Assembly (NCBI GenBank): GCA_017435365.1
Contig: JAFSFD010000024.1
Span: 1 to 61,281, forward strand
Length of the DNA: 61,281 bases
Source of the DNA: Akkermansia sp.
GTDB taxonomy: Bacteria; Verrucomicrobiota; Verrucomicrobiia; Verrucomicrobiales; Akkermansiaceae
Reading direction: 5' to 3'
Within the stretch, counting starts at the first letter, position 1. The number at the start of each line of letters is the position of its first letter. Below are positions 44,803 to 53,447 of the stretch, in pieces. Position numbers and translations under genes: made by a program. The notes under the pieces are model-generated. The model was not told the DNA's origin, searched no databases, and saw only the letters and a program-made list of their open reading frames with translations.

Positions 44803-45250
44803 AAGGATTAAGGATTAGGGATTAAGGATTAATTTGTTTGAGACGCCGAGAGATTGTAATGGAGGATGCTGTCATGATAGAGGTAAGTTGCTTCGATTCA
44901 TCGAGTAATGATGCCAGCGCTTTGGCTGACACAATATTGGCCTCTTGCAGATATTCCAACCACAGGGTGCTTTCATCTGCCTCTTCTTGGCAAATTTTGA
45001 TTTTGTTGAGAAGATCACGGTCACTCTTTGCGAGACATGCTGCACGATAATTGGCTGCTACTGATGTGGCGCAGCGGAGCAACTGTTTCCCTATAACTTG
45101 TGCGTCTGTCCGGGGTGGGAGACTCTGCCATAAACGAATTGCGCGGAACCCAAACGCTTTTGTGCGGGACTTGAGTTCATCGTACCTTTCATTTGTATAC
45201 TCGGTCATATATTCAAAATATTAATCCTTAATCCCTTATCCTTAATCCTT
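44803..45250. mobile_element. Inverted-repeat-bounded four-helix-bundle element
   Basis: A 448-bp unit whose ends, 44803-44833 and 45220-45250, are 31-bp inverted repeats matching at 30 of 31 positions. Each end is built of about four heptads like AAGGATT. The only gene inside is an IVP/S23-type four-helix protein. The left repeat holds that gene's stop codon and the right repeat reaches the tsaD stop codon. It interrupts an otherwise tightly packed operon, which suggests insertion. Confidence 0.75.
44822..45208 (-). CDS. Four-helix-bundle protein (23S rRNA intervening-sequence type)
   Basis: 128 residues. Helical throughout, with family-typical RAIRLWQSLPP, IGKQLLRCATSVAANYRAAC, KIKICQEEADESTLWLEYLQ. 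This family is encoded in intervening sequences of some 23S rRNA genes and is related to the Avd protein of diversity-generating retroelements; it also occurs alone in many genomes. No rRNA or reverse transcriptase is near. Confidence 0.85.
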   Translation of the reverse strand: MTEYTNERYDELKSRTKAFGFRAIRLWQSLPPRTDAQVIGKQLLRCATSVAANYRAACLAKSDRDLLNKIKICQEEADESTLWLEYLQEANIVSAKALASLLDESKQLTSIMTASSITISRRLKQINP

Positions 45251-46298
45251 ACTTTCTCAGCTGCACGCCGGCAAGTTTGAGGTTCGGGTCGACAGGGGTA
45301 TCGAGCGGGGAGAAATCGCCGGATCTGGCGCGGAGTAAGCCGGCAAAGGCAATCATGGCGGCATTGTCGGTGGTCAGGCTGTTCGGCGGCAGAATGAGCT
45401 CGATGCGGCGGCGTTCGCACATATCCTGCAGCTGGGAGCGCAGCCCTCGATTGCAGGAAACACCGCCGGAAACGGCCAGCACCTTGTGGCGGCTCTTGCG
45501 CAGAGCCTTCATGGCCTTGTGCAGCAGCACATCGATGATGGCCTGGCGCACCCCTGCGCAGAGGTCGCACATGGTCTGCTCGTCCAGATCATGCGGGTTG
45601 CCGCTTTCTACCAGTTTGGGCAGGGTGTAGAGCACGGCGGTCTTCAAGCCGGAGAAGGAGAAATCCAGGTGGTCTTCGTGCATCATGGGCCGGGGCAGCT
45701 TGAAGCGCTCAGGGTCACCCCGCTCGGCCAGCTTGTCAATCTCCGGCCCACCGGGATAGGGTAAATCCAGCATCTTGGCCACTTTGTCGAACGCCTCGCC
45801 GGCTGCATCATCGCGGGAGCGCCCCAGCAATGTGTAATCGCCGGGGCCTTTCACATCAATGAGCAGACTGTGCCCCCCACTCACAACCAGGCTGAGGTGG
45901 GGCACCAGACCGGCGGGGTGGGTGATGAAGGGGGAGAGCATGTGCCCCTCCAGGTGGTTAACGGCTACAAAAGGCTTGCGGGCGGCCAGTGCCAGGGCCT
46001 TGGCGGCAGTGTTGCCCACCAGCAGGGCGGCCACGAGCCCGGGGCCGGCGGTGCTGGCAAACACATCCACCTGGTGGATGCAGCGGCCGGCTTTCTCCAG
46101 CGCTTCTTGCAGCACGGCAGGCAGGTTAGCGGAGTGGTTGCGCGATGCGAGTTCGGGAATCACACCGCCGTACATGCGGTGCAGGGGAATCTGGGTGGAG
46201 ATGACTGAGCTGAGCAGCTGCGGCTGCCCGCTGCCGGTGTCCTCGATGAGGGCCACGGCGGTTTCATCACAACTCGACTCGATACCCAGTACCAGCAT
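45249..46298 (-). CDS. tsaD: tRNA N6-threonylcarbamoyltransferase
   Basis: 349 residues. Kae1/TsaD transfers threonylcarbamoyl to A37 of tRNAs reading ANN codons. GIESSCDETAVALIE opens the ASKHA fold; the metal histidines are in VNHLEGHMLSP; VVSGGHSLLI and SGGVSCNRGLR are also typical. Two bases after clpX. Confidence 0.95.
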   Translation of the reverse strand: MLVLGIESSCDETAVALIEDTGSGQPQLLSSVISTQIPLHRMYGGVIPELASRNHSANLPAVLQEALEKAGRCIHQVDVFASTAGPGLVAALLVGNTAAKALALAARKPFVAVNHLEGHMLSPFITHPAGLVPHLSLVVSGGHSLLIDVKGPGDYTLLGRSRDDAAGEAFDKVAKMLDLPYPGGPEIDKLAERGDPERFKLPRPMMHEDHLDFSFSGLKTAVLYTLPKLVESGNPHDLDEQTMCDLCAGVRQAIIDVLLHKAMKALRKSRHKVLAVSGGVSCNRGLRSQLQDMCERRRIELILPPNSLTTDNAAMIAFAGLLRARSGDFSPLDTPVDPNLKLAGVQLRK

Positions 46299-46300
46299 GA

Positions 46301-47632
46301 TTACTTCTTGCAGGCCTTGCGGCGCTTGATTTTCGGTTCAGCTTTGCCCAGCACCACATCCTCGGTGATAGTGACGGTTTCGATGCTCTTGTCGCTGGGT
46401 ACCTTGTACATGACATCCAGCATGAGGTTTTCGAAGATACCGCGCAGGGCACGGGCGCCGGTGCCACGCTCGATGGCTTGCTTTGCCATGGCCCGCAGGG
46501 CTTCTTCCTCCACCTTGAGCTTGGCGTTGTTCATGGCCATGAGCTTCGTGTATTGCTTCACCAGGGCGTTCTTCGGCTCGGTGAGCAGGTGCATGAGCTG
46601 GTCTTCCGTGAGGGTGGTGAGCGGGGTGAAGATGGGCAGGCGGCCCATGAGTTCGGGAATCATGCCGAACATGAAGAAGTCCTCCGGCATGGCCTTGGAG
46701 AGAATCTCCTCCTCAGTGTATTCCTTGGCATCGCGGTCTTCCTCCACGGCGGCAAAGCCCATGGCCGAGGAGCCGAGACGCTTGCGGATGATGCCTTCCA
46801 GCCCCACGAAGGCGCCGCCGCAGATGAAGAGGATATTCTCCGTATTCACGCGGATGTACTGCTCGTTCGGGTGCTTGCGGCCACCCTTGGGCGGGATGTT
46901 GCATTCTGTGCCTTCCACAATCTTGAGCAGGGCCTGCTGCACGCCTTCGCCGGAAACATCGCGGGTGATGCTTACATTCTGGGTCTTGCGGCCAATCTTG
47001 TCGATTTCATCCACATAGATGATACCTCGCTCGGCCTTGGCCACGTTCATATCCGCTGCCTGCAGGAGACGCAGGACGATATTTTCCACATCCTCGCCCA
47101 CGTAGCCGGCCTCCGTCAGTGTTGTGGCGTCCACGATGCAGAAGGGGACATCCAGGATGCGGGCCAGGGTCTTGGCCAGCAGGGTCTTGCCGCTGCCGGT
47201 GGAGCCCGCCATCAGGATGTTGCTCTTCTCAATTTCCACGCCGTCATCCGTCTTGGGCTGGCGCAGGCGCAGGTAGTGGTTGTATACCGCCACGCAGAGG
47301 GTGCGCTTGGCGCGCTCCTGGCCGATGACGTAGGCATCCAGCATCTTGTGCATCTGCTCCGGGGTGGGCAGCTCATCCTGGTTGCGTGTCTGCACTTCCA
47401 GCACAGGGGAATCATCCGCCTTTTCCTGAGGGATAATTTCGGGGTGGGTGCCTTTGATGAGCGTCAGGAAGCGGTCTGCGGCCACATCACCCATCTCCGA
47501 ACGGAACATGTGGTAAGCCATGCCTTCCACGCACTGGTAGCAGATATGGGTGCCATCCAGATTGAGCATGGGCCGCCCGTCGCACTCCTCTCCGCCGCAG
47601 ATGATGCAGGTCTTCTTATTCTTCTTGGCCAT
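46301..47632 (-). CDS. clpX: ATP-dependent Clp protease ATP-binding subunit ClpX
   Basis: 443 residues. N-terminal zinc finger (CIICGG, then CYQC), AAA+ core with Walker [16 protein letters not shown], Walker [20 protein letters not shown] pore loop, and sensor region [14 protein letters not shown]. Unfolds proteins for ClpP, encoded 12 bases upstream. Confidence 0.97.
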   Translation of the reverse strand: MAKKNKKTCIICGGEECDGRPMLNLDGTHICYQCVEGMAYHMFRSEMGDVAADRFLTLIKGTHPEIIPQEKADDSPVLEVQTRNQDELPTPEQMHKMLDAYVIGQERAKRTLCVAVYNHYLRLRQPKTDDGVEIEKSNILMAGSTGSGKTLLAKTLARILDVPFCIVDATTLTEAGYVGEDVENIVLRLLQAADMNVAKAERGIIYVDEIDKIGRKTQNVSITRDVSGEGVQQALLKIVEGTECNIPPKGGRKHPNEQYIRVNTENILFICGGAFVGLEGIIRKRLGSSAMGFAAVEEDRDAKEYTEEEILSKAMPEDFFMFGMIPELMGRLPIFTPLTTLTEDQLMHLLTEPKNALVKQYTKLMAMNNAKLKVEEEALRAMAKQAIERGTGARALRGIFENLMLDVMYKVPSDKSIETVTITEDVVLGKAEPKIKRRKACKK

Positions 47633-47644
47633 GAGGGGCAGGGG

Positions 47645-48256
47645 TTATTTCTTCTGCGCCGGGGTATGCTCCAGAATGCGGTCCACCAGACCGTAGGCAA
47701 GGGACTCCTCGGCGGTCATGTAATTATCGCGGTCCTGGTCCTGCTTCACTGTATCGAAATCCTTGCCGGTGTGCTGGGAGAGGATGCCGGTGAGGCGCTT
47801 GTCCAGGCTGAACATGAACTTGATGGTGCGCTCCACATCTGCCGCCGTGCCCTGGGCGCCGCCGCGCACCTGGTGAATCATCACATGCGAGTTCGGCAGG
47901 CAAAAGCGCTTGCCCTTGGTGCCGGCAGCCAGCAGCACAGAGGCCATGCTTGCGGCGATGCCGATGCAGTAGGTGTTGATATCGCAGGAGACGAACTGCA
48001 TGGTGTCGTAGATAGCCAGCCCAGCCGTCACGGAACCACCGGGGGAGTTGATGTAGATGTGAATATCCTTCTTCGGGTCCGTCATCTGCAGGAAAAGCAG
48101 CTGCGCAATCACAGAGTTGGCCACGGTGTCGTCAATCTCCGTTCCGATGAAGATGACGCGGTCGAGCAGGAGGCGGGAGTAGATGTCGTATGCGCGCTCG
48201 CCCTGACTGGTTTTCTCGATGACGGTGGGAATGTAGTAGTTTTTCGGGGTATCCAT
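47645..48256 (-). CDS. clpP: ATP-dependent Clp protease proteolytic subunit ClpP
   Basis: 203 residues. Serine peptidase: catalytic serine in [14 protein letters not shown], histidine in [13 protein letters not shown], aspartate further on; [20 protein letters not shown] forms the substrate strand. First gene of clpP-clpX-tsaD and the genes behind it. Confidence 0.97.
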   Translation of the reverse strand: MDTPKNYYIPTVIEKTSQGERAYDIYSRLLLDRVIFIGTEIDDTVANSVIAQLLFLQMTDPKKDIHIYINSPGGSVTAGLAIYDTMQFVSCDINTYCIGIAASMASVLLAAGTKGKRFCLPNSHVMIHQVRGGAQGTAADVERTIKFMFSLDKRLTGILSQHTGKDFDTVKQDQDRDNYMTAEESLAYGLVDRILEHTPAQKK

Positions 48257-48361
48257 AACGTGATACCGCAGAATTTACCACATGTCGCGTGCGCGGGGAA
48301 GTGAGAAGTGCTGCATACAGCCGCGTATGCCACAGTTTCCGCCATATAGCAGGCTTTTTAC

Positions 48362-48389
48362 TTGCCTTGGCAGGGTGGTGTGGTAGACT
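48362..48389 (+). promoter_or_regulatory. Promoter of the secreted protein gene at 48396
   Basis: TTGCCT-N16-TAGACT; six bases to the ATG, predicted leaderless. Confidence 0.55.
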
Positions 48390-48395
48390 GTGGGC

Positions 48396-49532
48396 ATGCG
48401 AAGGCTGCTCCCTGTGATGATGATGTTTACCATGGTTCCCACGGCCATGGCCCAGGGGGATTTAGCCAGCCGCTTTTATGATGACCGCCTGGCGGAGTTT
48501 TCTGCTTATCTGGATGCCCGCGAGAAGACGGCTGCCAGTGCTGCAGAGAAAAAGGCCGTGGCCGCGGAGCGCAAGGCTTGTAAACGCCGCATTGAAGCAG
48601 CTCGCATGGGATACACCGGGCTTACACCTGATGAACAGGCGTTTTGGGATTCCATCGAGCAGGAGTTGAATGCCGTGCTGAATCTCTGGCAGAAATCGGC
48701 AGAAGCTGAAGATGGCGAAAAACAGGCCATTCAGACGGCGGCGCTGGCTGCTCTTGCTGCGGCGCAGAAATCCTATGAGGCGCAGATGCGCTTTGCTATG
48801 GCTCAGCTGGGTATGGCAGCCTGTGTGCTGGATGCTGATACAGTGAAGGAATGCACACACCATTTCCGCAATGAATTGCAGCGCGAGTACCGCCAGGATT
48901 TTCATTCGTTCATTTATTCTGTACCCTGGGGCCTTGAGGATGAGGAGGAAGAAGAGGACCACCAGCATCAAGGAGCTCCTGTTCACGGCAGCGAAGAGGC
49001 TGAGGAAGGCACTGTGGACTTGATTGCCGGCGGGGCAGACAGCCCGGTGGTGGATGCTCCGGAAACGCCCCTCATGGTGCACGAACTGGCACACGAGAGC
49101 GGCATTACGGATGCCGCCCGCTCCGCTGCAGCAGGACGAGCCACCAGGCTCTGGCTCGGGTATCTGAAGCTCTGCTCTGAGCAACTTACCGAGTGTTTCG
49201 GGACCGAGCGTGGCAGCGCCCTGGTTTCCGGCGTGCCGCTGCCCGGTGCGGTGGAAATGAGTTACTACGCCGCGGTGCAGGAACGCTCCAGACTTTTGTT
49301 TGAGAAAGCAGAGGAAGCCTGGCAAGCCTATGTGGAGGCCCTGGTGGCGGCGCACGACCCCGGCTGGCAGGCCTCTGAAGGGGCAATGGCTCACACGGAT
49401 ATTTCTGCCGAGGCTCAGATGCTGCGCTTTCCGCTGTATGCCACTCACGAGCAGTATCTTGCTTTCATCTTGGCTCCGCATTTGCAGTATGCCGAGCCGG
49501 AGCCCATGCCGGAAACCGGTATGGTAGAGTAA
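48396..49532 (+). CDS. Secreted hypothetical protein
   Basis: 378 residues from ATG 48396 (a GTG two codons earlier falls directly after the -10). Signal peptide 1-20 (MRRLLPVMMMFTMVPTAMAQ). Two helical halves joined by an acidic linker of about 60 residues (EDEEEEEDHQHQG and on). Each half contains a long helix with alanine, glutamate and one or two cysteines, faintly recalling DUF1311/LprI-type lysozyme inhibitors, but not enough for a call. Confidence 0.6.
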   Translation: MRRLLPVMMMFTMVPTAMAQGDLASRFYDDRLAEFSAYLDAREKTAASAAEKKAVAAERKACKRRIEAARMGYTGLTPDEQAFWDSIEQELNAVLNLWQKSAEAEDGEKQAIQTAALAALAAAQKSYEAQMRFAMAQLGMAACVLDADTVKECTHHFRNELQREYRQDFHSFIYSVPWGLEDEEEEEDHQHQGAPVHGSEEAEEGTVDLIAGGADSPVVDAPETPLMVHELAHESGITDAARSAAAGRATRLWLGYLKLCSEQLTECFGTERGSALVSGVPLPGAVEMSYYAAVQERSRLLFEKAEEAWQAYVEALVAAHDPGWQASEGAMAHTDISAEAQMLRFPLYATHEQYLAFILAPHLQYAEPEPMPETGMVE

Positions 49533-49537
49533 AAAAC

Positions 49538-49563
49538 AGCCCCGCTTTGGTGGAAGCGGAGCT
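49538..49563. terminator. Bidirectional terminator between 48396 gene and gltA
   Basis: AGCCCCGCTT and AAGCGGAGCT pair (one mismatch) with a 6-base loop; T-rich on both sides (TGCTTTT and, on the minus strand, TTTTTT). Confidence 0.8.
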
Positions 49564-49571
49564 TGCTTTTA

Positions 49572-50720
49572 TCAGCGCATGTCGAGCATGGGCACCAGCA
49601 GCGGGTCGTCCGGCCCCTTGTAGGCTGCCAGCGGGCGGTAGAGTGTGTTATCCTCCAGCTGCTCCAGAATCTGCGCCACCCAGCCCGCGCAGCGGGCGAT
49701 GGCAAAGAGTGTGGTGAACATGCGGGTCGGAATGCCCAGACTGTAGTACACCGTGGCAGAGTAGAAGTCCACGTTGGCGTTCAGATTCTTGCGGGCACGC
49801 ATAATCTTGGCGATGCGGTCGCTCATGCGAATCCACTTAGGCTCACCAATGGTCTGGGTGAGGCGGATGGCGATGCGACGCAGGAGCGGGGCGCGGGGAT
49901 CCAGCGTGCGGTACACGCGGTGGCCGATGCCGAAAATCTTTTCCTTGTTGGCCAGTTTGCGGTTGATGTATTCTTCCACTTTGTCTTCCTCGCCGATTTC
50001 CTTAAGCATCTCAATTACGGCCTCGTTGGCTCCACCATGCAGCGGGCCTTTCAGCGAGCCGATGGCGGAGGTGATGGCTGAGTACATGTCAGAGAGGGTG
50101 GATGCCGTCACTCGGGCGGAGAAGGTGGAGGCATTCATGCCATGGTCCGCATGCAGAATATAGGCCACATCCAGGATGTGCGCCTCGGCCGGGTCGGGCT
50201 CTGTGCCTTTCAGCAGCCACAGGAAGTGCTCGGCCTCGCCCAGGTCGGTGCGGATGGGGGGCAGATCCAGCCCCTGGCAGATGCGGTAATAGTAAGCGGC
50301 CATGACCGGCAGCTTGGCAATGAGGGAAAGCCCGATTTCCTTCATCTGGCTGGGATCCTTTGTGCGGTCATCGTACATGCCGAGCATGGAGACCGCGGTG
50401 CGCAGGGCGCTCATGGGACGCGCGGTCTTGGTGGCCGTCTTGAAGAAATCGAGAATCGGCTGGGGCAGTTCGCGGTCGTTTCTCAGGCGCTGTTGCAGCC
50501 CCTCGAGTTCCTCGCGGTTCGGAAGACGTTTGTTGAGGAGAAGGTAGATGATTTCTGCAAAGCTGCACAGGTCTACCAGATCTTCAATTTCGTAGCCGCA
50601 GTAGAGGAGGTGACCCTCCGCTCCGCGCACGTCACTCAGCCCGGTCTCCGTGGCGATGACGCCTTTTAGACCCTTGGCATAAATGACTTCTTTCTTCTGC
50701 TCAGTTGAGTTCTCGTTCAT
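49572..50720 (-). CDS. gltA: Citrate synthase
   Basis: 382 residues from ATG 50720, the length of the short hexamer-type or Gram-positive-like dimeric enzyme. Condenses acetyl-CoA with oxaloacetate. Active-site histidines in LHADHGMNASTF and GIGHRVYRT, aspartate in NVDFYSATVY, and GPLHGGANEAV. Methylcitrate synthase is the close alternative. Frame extends upstream to 50843 but only MNENSTEQKK has a suitable start. Confidence 0.9.
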   Translation of the reverse strand: MNENSTEQKKEVIYAKGLKGVIATETGLSDVRGAEGHLLYCGYEIEDLVDLCSFAEIIYLLLNKRLPNREELEGLQQRLRNDRELPQPILDFFKTATKTARPMSALRTAVSMLGMYDDRTKDPSQMKEIGLSLIAKLPVMAAYYYRICQGLDLPPIRTDLGEAEHFLWLLKGTEPDPAEAHILDVAYILHADHGMNASTFSARVTASTLSDMYSAITSAIGSLKGPLHGGANEAVIEMLKEIGEEDKVEEYINRKLANKEKIFGIGHRVYRTLDPRAPLLRRIAIRLTQTIGEPKWIRMSDRIAKIMRARKNLNANVDFYSATVYYSLGIPTRMFTTLFAIARCAGWVAQILEQLEDNTLYRPLAAYKGPDDPLLVPMLDMR

Positions 50721-50787
50721 TGTGGTGTTAATAGGGTGCAGACTACAAGGCCGTCTGCAAGGGCCGATTGGGAAATGTCGGGGGCAA

Positions 50788-51114
50788 TCAGCAGCTGGCG
50801 TACCAGGCATCCTGCAACTCACCGAAGCTCTTGAGCTCCACATCGCTGCGGGCTTCCAGCCAGGCTTTCACGGCTTCGCGCTGTGCGTTGCTGGTCTGGG
50901 TGGGGTCTACGGCCTTGGCAATGATGTTGCAGCTGTCATCGGTGATATTGCCTTCGCAATCAAGACCGTTGGACTCGATGCATTCCTCTACAAAGGCGTG
51001 CAGGAACTGCTCGCACTCGGGGGCGGCCACGTCGCCCTTGTAGTCAAAGGAAAATTCAAAGCAGAGTTCCTTGAACTCTCCGACGCGGTATTTCTTGCGG
51101 AGTCGCTTCTTCAT
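50788..51114 (-). CDS. YggL-family (DUF469) protein
   Basis: 108 residues. MKKRLRKKYRVGEFKELCFEF is the family signature; the ending AVKAWLEARSDVELKSFGELQD matches E. coli YggL (KWLEERKLDEV). YggL binds the 50S ribosomal subunit. Close to L25, another 50S component, on the opposite strand. Confidence 0.85.
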   Translation of the reverse strand: MKKRLRKKYRVGEFKELCFEFSFDYKGDVAAPECEQFLHAFVEECIESNGLDCEGNITDDSCNIIAKAVDPTQTSNAQREAVKAWLEARSDVELKSFGELQDAWYASC

Positions 51115-51123
51115 GGTGCAGTG

Positions 51124-51152
51124 ATTCTACGTGTATTCAAAGCTTGTGTCAA
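51124..51152 (-). promoter_or_regulatory. yggL-like gene promoter
   Basis: TTGACA-N17-TAGAAT; nine bases to the ATG. Confidence 0.75.
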
Positions 51153-51183
51153 TCAAAATCACCTGTGCTGACACTGGGCCGTA

Positions 51184-51291
51184 TCAGTGGTGAACTTCCA
51201 GCACGGGTAAGCTTTGGGCTGCCGGGTGGAATTGCTGGCAGGAGCTCATCAGCGCACCCGCCGCTATCAGGAGGTAGAGAAATGATTTCAT
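51184..51291 (-). CDS. Tiny lipoprotein, second of a pair
   Basis: 35 residues read by hand: MKSFLYLLIAAGALMSSC is a lipoprotein signal with Cys18, then the short tail QQFHPAAQSLPVLEVHH. It starts 9 bases after the stop of the next lipoprotein gene and resembles it in the first residues after cysteine (CQQF and CHQF). Entericidin-like micro-lipoproteins are comparable in size; function unknown. Confidence 0.6.
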   Translation of the reverse strand: MKSFLYLLIAAGALMSSCQQFHPAAQSLPVLEVHH

Positions 51292-51300
51292 GGCCGTATT

Positions 51301-51471
51301 TCAGATGGGTTTAGGAAGGGTGTAATATTCTTTCAGAGCCGGGTGTATCGGCTGAACCATGGTCTCCGGCGCAGGGGGCGGTATGGGTTCCACGGCCTGC
51401 TGTGCAAACTGGTGGCACGCGTTGCAGAGCAACAGTGCCATCCCCCCTGCGATGGTAACTGAAAATTTCAT
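51301..51471 (-). CDS. Small lipoprotein, first of a pair
   Basis: 56 residues from ATG 51471: signal MKFSVTIAGGMALLLCNAC with the lipid cysteine at 19, then a proline-rich tail (VEPIPPPAPETMVQPIHPAL, then KEYYTLPKPI). The promoter immediately upstream excludes the longer frame. It pairs with the 35-residue lipoprotein 9 bases downstream. Confidence 0.65.
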   Translation of the reverse strand: MKFSVTIAGGMALLLCNACHQFAQQAVEPIPPPAPETMVQPIHPALKEYYTLPKPI

Positions 51472-51479
51472 ACGCCACC

Positions 51480-51508
51480 ATACTAGGTGCAAAAGGCTGA
51501 TTTTTCAA
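51480..51508 (-). promoter_or_regulatory. Promoter of the small lipoprotein pair
   Basis: TTGAAA-N17-TAGTAT; eight bases to the ATG at 51471. Confidence 0.7.
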
Positions 51509-51539
51509 GGAAAATCTTGCGCGTATGTATGAATTTTGC

Positions 51540-51567
51540 TTGACTTTTGTGAAATAAAGCGTATTCT
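51540..51567 (+). promoter_or_regulatory. rplY promoter
   Basis: TTGACT-N16-TATTCT. The leader is about 113 bases, long for this window, and ends with a direct repeat AGACATAGAA just before the ATG; it may carry L25 autoregulation. Confidence 0.6.
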
Positions 51568-51686
51568 GTGCGTCCACCTTGCTTTCGCTGGCATGGTGAG
51601 ACAATCCCGGCGGGTGACGAACGCGCACCGACGTCGGATGAACTCCAAACAAACCACAATTTCAAGACATAGAAAGACATAGAACT

Positions 51687-52241
51687 ATGACGACATATTC
51701 CCTCAAGGCCACCAAGCGCGAGGCCATCGGTACCGGTAAGCTCAACGCCCTGCGCGCTCAGGGTTACCTTCCCGGCGTGGTGTACGGTTCCGCCGTGGCT
51801 GAGAACATCAACGTGCAGCTCAAGGCTTCTGACGTGCGCGCTCTGTTCGCCACCGTTGATACCGACTCCATTCTCGTGAACCTGGAGCTGGATGGCCAGA
51901 CCATCCTGACCCTGGTGAAGGATGTGCAGCGCAACTGGCTCACCGACAACATGAACCACGTTGATTTCTGCGCCGTTACCCCCGACACCGTGGTGAAGAC
52001 CCGCGTGCAGGTGAAGCTCGTGGGTACCCCCGTGGGTACTGCCATGGGTGGTGTGGTGCACCAGATCGTGCACGAGATGCCTGTGAAGTGCGCTGTGAAG
52101 GATATTCCCGCCTGCATTACCGCCGATATCACCAACGTGGGCATGAAGGAATCCTTCCGTCTGTCCCAGGTGGAGCTGCCCGCCAACGTGAGCACTCCCT
52201 TCAACGGCACCGTGGTGCTGGCTTCCGTCATCAAGCCCTGA
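51687..52241 (+). CDS. rplY: Ribosomal protein bL25, long (CTC) form
   Basis: 184 residues. N-terminal 5S-rRNA-binding domain (REAIGTGKLNALRAQGYLPG, VVYG, DVQRNWLTDNMNHVDF) plus the C-terminal TL5/CTC beta domain (VPLVG-like KLVGTPVGTAMGGVVHQIVH, ITADITNVGMKESFRLSQVE). Single gene; the usual partner pth is not adjacent. Confidence 0.95.
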   Translation: MTTYSLKATKREAIGTGKLNALRAQGYLPGVVYGSAVAENINVQLKASDVRALFATVDTDSILVNLELDGQTILTLVKDVQRNWLTDNMNHVDFCAVTPDTVVKTRVQVKLVGTPVGTAMGGVVHQIVHEMPVKCAVKDIPACITADITNVGMKESFRLSQVELPANVSTPFNGTVVLASVIKP

Positions 52242-52268
52242 TTTCGTTAGCAACTAATCTTACTTCAG

Positions 52269-52305
52269 CCCGCCTCTCACCAGACCGTGAGTGGCGGGTT
52301 TCTTT
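52269..52305 (+). terminator. rplY terminator
   Basis: CCCGCC-T-CTCAC pairs with GTGAG-T-GGCGGG around CAGACC, followed by TTTCTTT. Confidence 0.85.
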
Positions 52306-52342
52306 ATCTATTTAAATATTTCACGTCATGCAGTGGTTGTTT

Positions 52343-52372
52343 TTGGCATAAATGCGTTATTGCGCTTGTAAT
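52343..52372 (+). promoter_or_regulatory. Possible promoter of the beta-barrel gene
   Basis: TTGGCA-N18-TGTAAT; leader about 63 bases. Confidence 0.4.
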
Positions 52373-52441
52373 CCATCGTTTTTTGTGGTAATTGTTTGAA
52401 GTCCTTAGCACGGATAACGCTAAAAACCAACTTTAAATAAA

Positions 52442-53116
52442 ATGAAAAATATCGTCATCGCTGCTACTTGTATCGCCCTTAGTGGAGTGGGGTTTGCAGG
52501 AGTCAAAACTAGTGCCACAGTCAAAAAAGAAGTTGAAATTGTTTCTGCGTCCTATATGGCAACGGAATCTGTTTCAGCTCCTTGTAAAAGCGCATGTACT
52601 TTCTCCTGGGAAGTGGCCGCAGTGTATAACCACGCGCTGACAGACATTAATGAAAAGGCCAATACCCCTTCCATTGATACCTATGGTTTGGATGTGACCG
52701 GTATTTACACAATTCAGGGTAATCATAAAGCCACTCTCCGCTTCGGTTTTGCTCATGGTGAGGCTTGTGACTACGATGTGTGGAACTTCTCGCTCGTGCC
52801 CGGTTACCGTTATGAGTACCCCATTGATGAAAAGCTGACTGCTTTTGCCGGAGCCGGTTTTGGTCTTGGGCTGTCTATGCTGGATACCCCTGCTACTTCC
52901 GGTAAGTCTTACGGAGCGAGCTCCCGTGATGATATGGCAAACTTCGTTTACAATGTAGAAGTGGGTGCTCGCTATGCACTTAATGCGAAGTTTGATATCA
53001 TTGGTGCGCTCATGATCAACGGCGGTACGTCTCCCTTCCACAGTGCTGAATACTCCTCTGCCACAGAGGAGCAGGTGAACGTGGGCCTCCGCGTTGGTAT
53101 CGGCGGCAAGTTCTGA
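52442..53116 (+). CDS. Outer-membrane beta-barrel protein
   Basis: 224 residues. Signal peptide 1-19 (MKNIVIAATCIALSGVGFAG), a short Lys/Ser-rich segment, then alternating amphipathic strands of an eight-strand barrel (FSWEVAAVYNHAL, ATLRFGFAHGE, FSLVPGYRYEYP, AFAGAGFGLGLS, VEVGARYALN) ending GLRVGIGGKF with the aromatic C-terminus recognised by BamA. Probably a small porin-like or adhesin barrel. Confidence 0.75.
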   Translation: MKNIVIAATCIALSGVGFAGVKTSATVKKEVEIVSASYMATESVSAPCKSACTFSWEVAAVYNHALTDINEKANTPSIDTYGLDVTGIYTIQGNHKATLRFGFAHGEACDYDVWNFSLVPGYRYEYPIDEKLTAFAGAGFGLGLSMLDTPATSGKSYGASSRDDMANFVYNVEVGARYALNAKFDIIGALMINGGTSPFHSAEYSSATEEQVNVGLRVGIGGKF

Positions 53117-53141
53117 TTAAAGTTATAACAATTATTTTCCG

Positions 53142-53168
53142 GGCGGGGCTTATGCTCCGCCTTTTTTT
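53142..53168 (+). terminator. Terminator of the beta-barrel gene
   Basis: GGCGGGGC and GCTCCGCC pair (one G-T) around TTAT, followed by TTTTTTT. Confidence 0.85.
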
Positions 53169-53217
53169 ATTTCTTCTCCCCGGGTAGAGCCTTTCGTGGA
53201 AGGTTGGAATGCCAAGT

Positions 53218-53370
53218 GGGAACTTCTAAAAACTCACTAAATTGATGTTTGTCGTTGTCGGGGCACGGGACTTCAGTCCCGAAATAACGGTGCTTCCAAT
53301 CGGGACGGAAGTCCCGTGCTCCGACAGAGTTCCCCCACAAATTCCAGTTTAGTGAGTTTTTAGAAGTCCC
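53218..53370. repeat. REP composite element, copy D, with outer inverted repeat
   Basis: Inner arms 53257-53282 and 53300-53325; the right arm has a T-to-G change at 53307 that breaks its inner palindrome. An outer pair of about 23 bases (ACTTCTAAAAACTCACTAAA, ending 53241, and its complement 53348-53370) encloses the unit. Between two converging genes. Confidence 0.8.
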
Positions 53371-53386
53371 CAAGTGACAATCAGTG

Positions 53387-53426
53387 CACAAAAAGCCCCG
53401 TAGCGAGTGCTACGGGGCTTTTTGTG
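53387..53426 (-). terminator. Terminator of the DAHP synthase gene
   Basis: A perfect 18-bp stem (CACAAAAAGCCCCGTAGC and its complement) with loop GAGT; works on either strand because of the A and T runs within the stem. Confidence 0.9.
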
Positions 53427-53447
53427 AAGAAGCTTGTATGCTATAAT

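Noticed and set aside
44822..45208. Diversity-generating retroelement, because the protein resembles Avd
   Set aside because: No reverse transcriptase and no template/variable repeat pair were found nearby.
46478..48304. 608-codon open frame opposite clpX and clpP
   Set aside because: Antisense shadow; clpX and clpP are unmistakable on the other strand.
53167..53391. Open frame reading through REP copy D
   Set aside because: Same REP-derived peptide; flanked by terminators on both sides and lacks a promoter.
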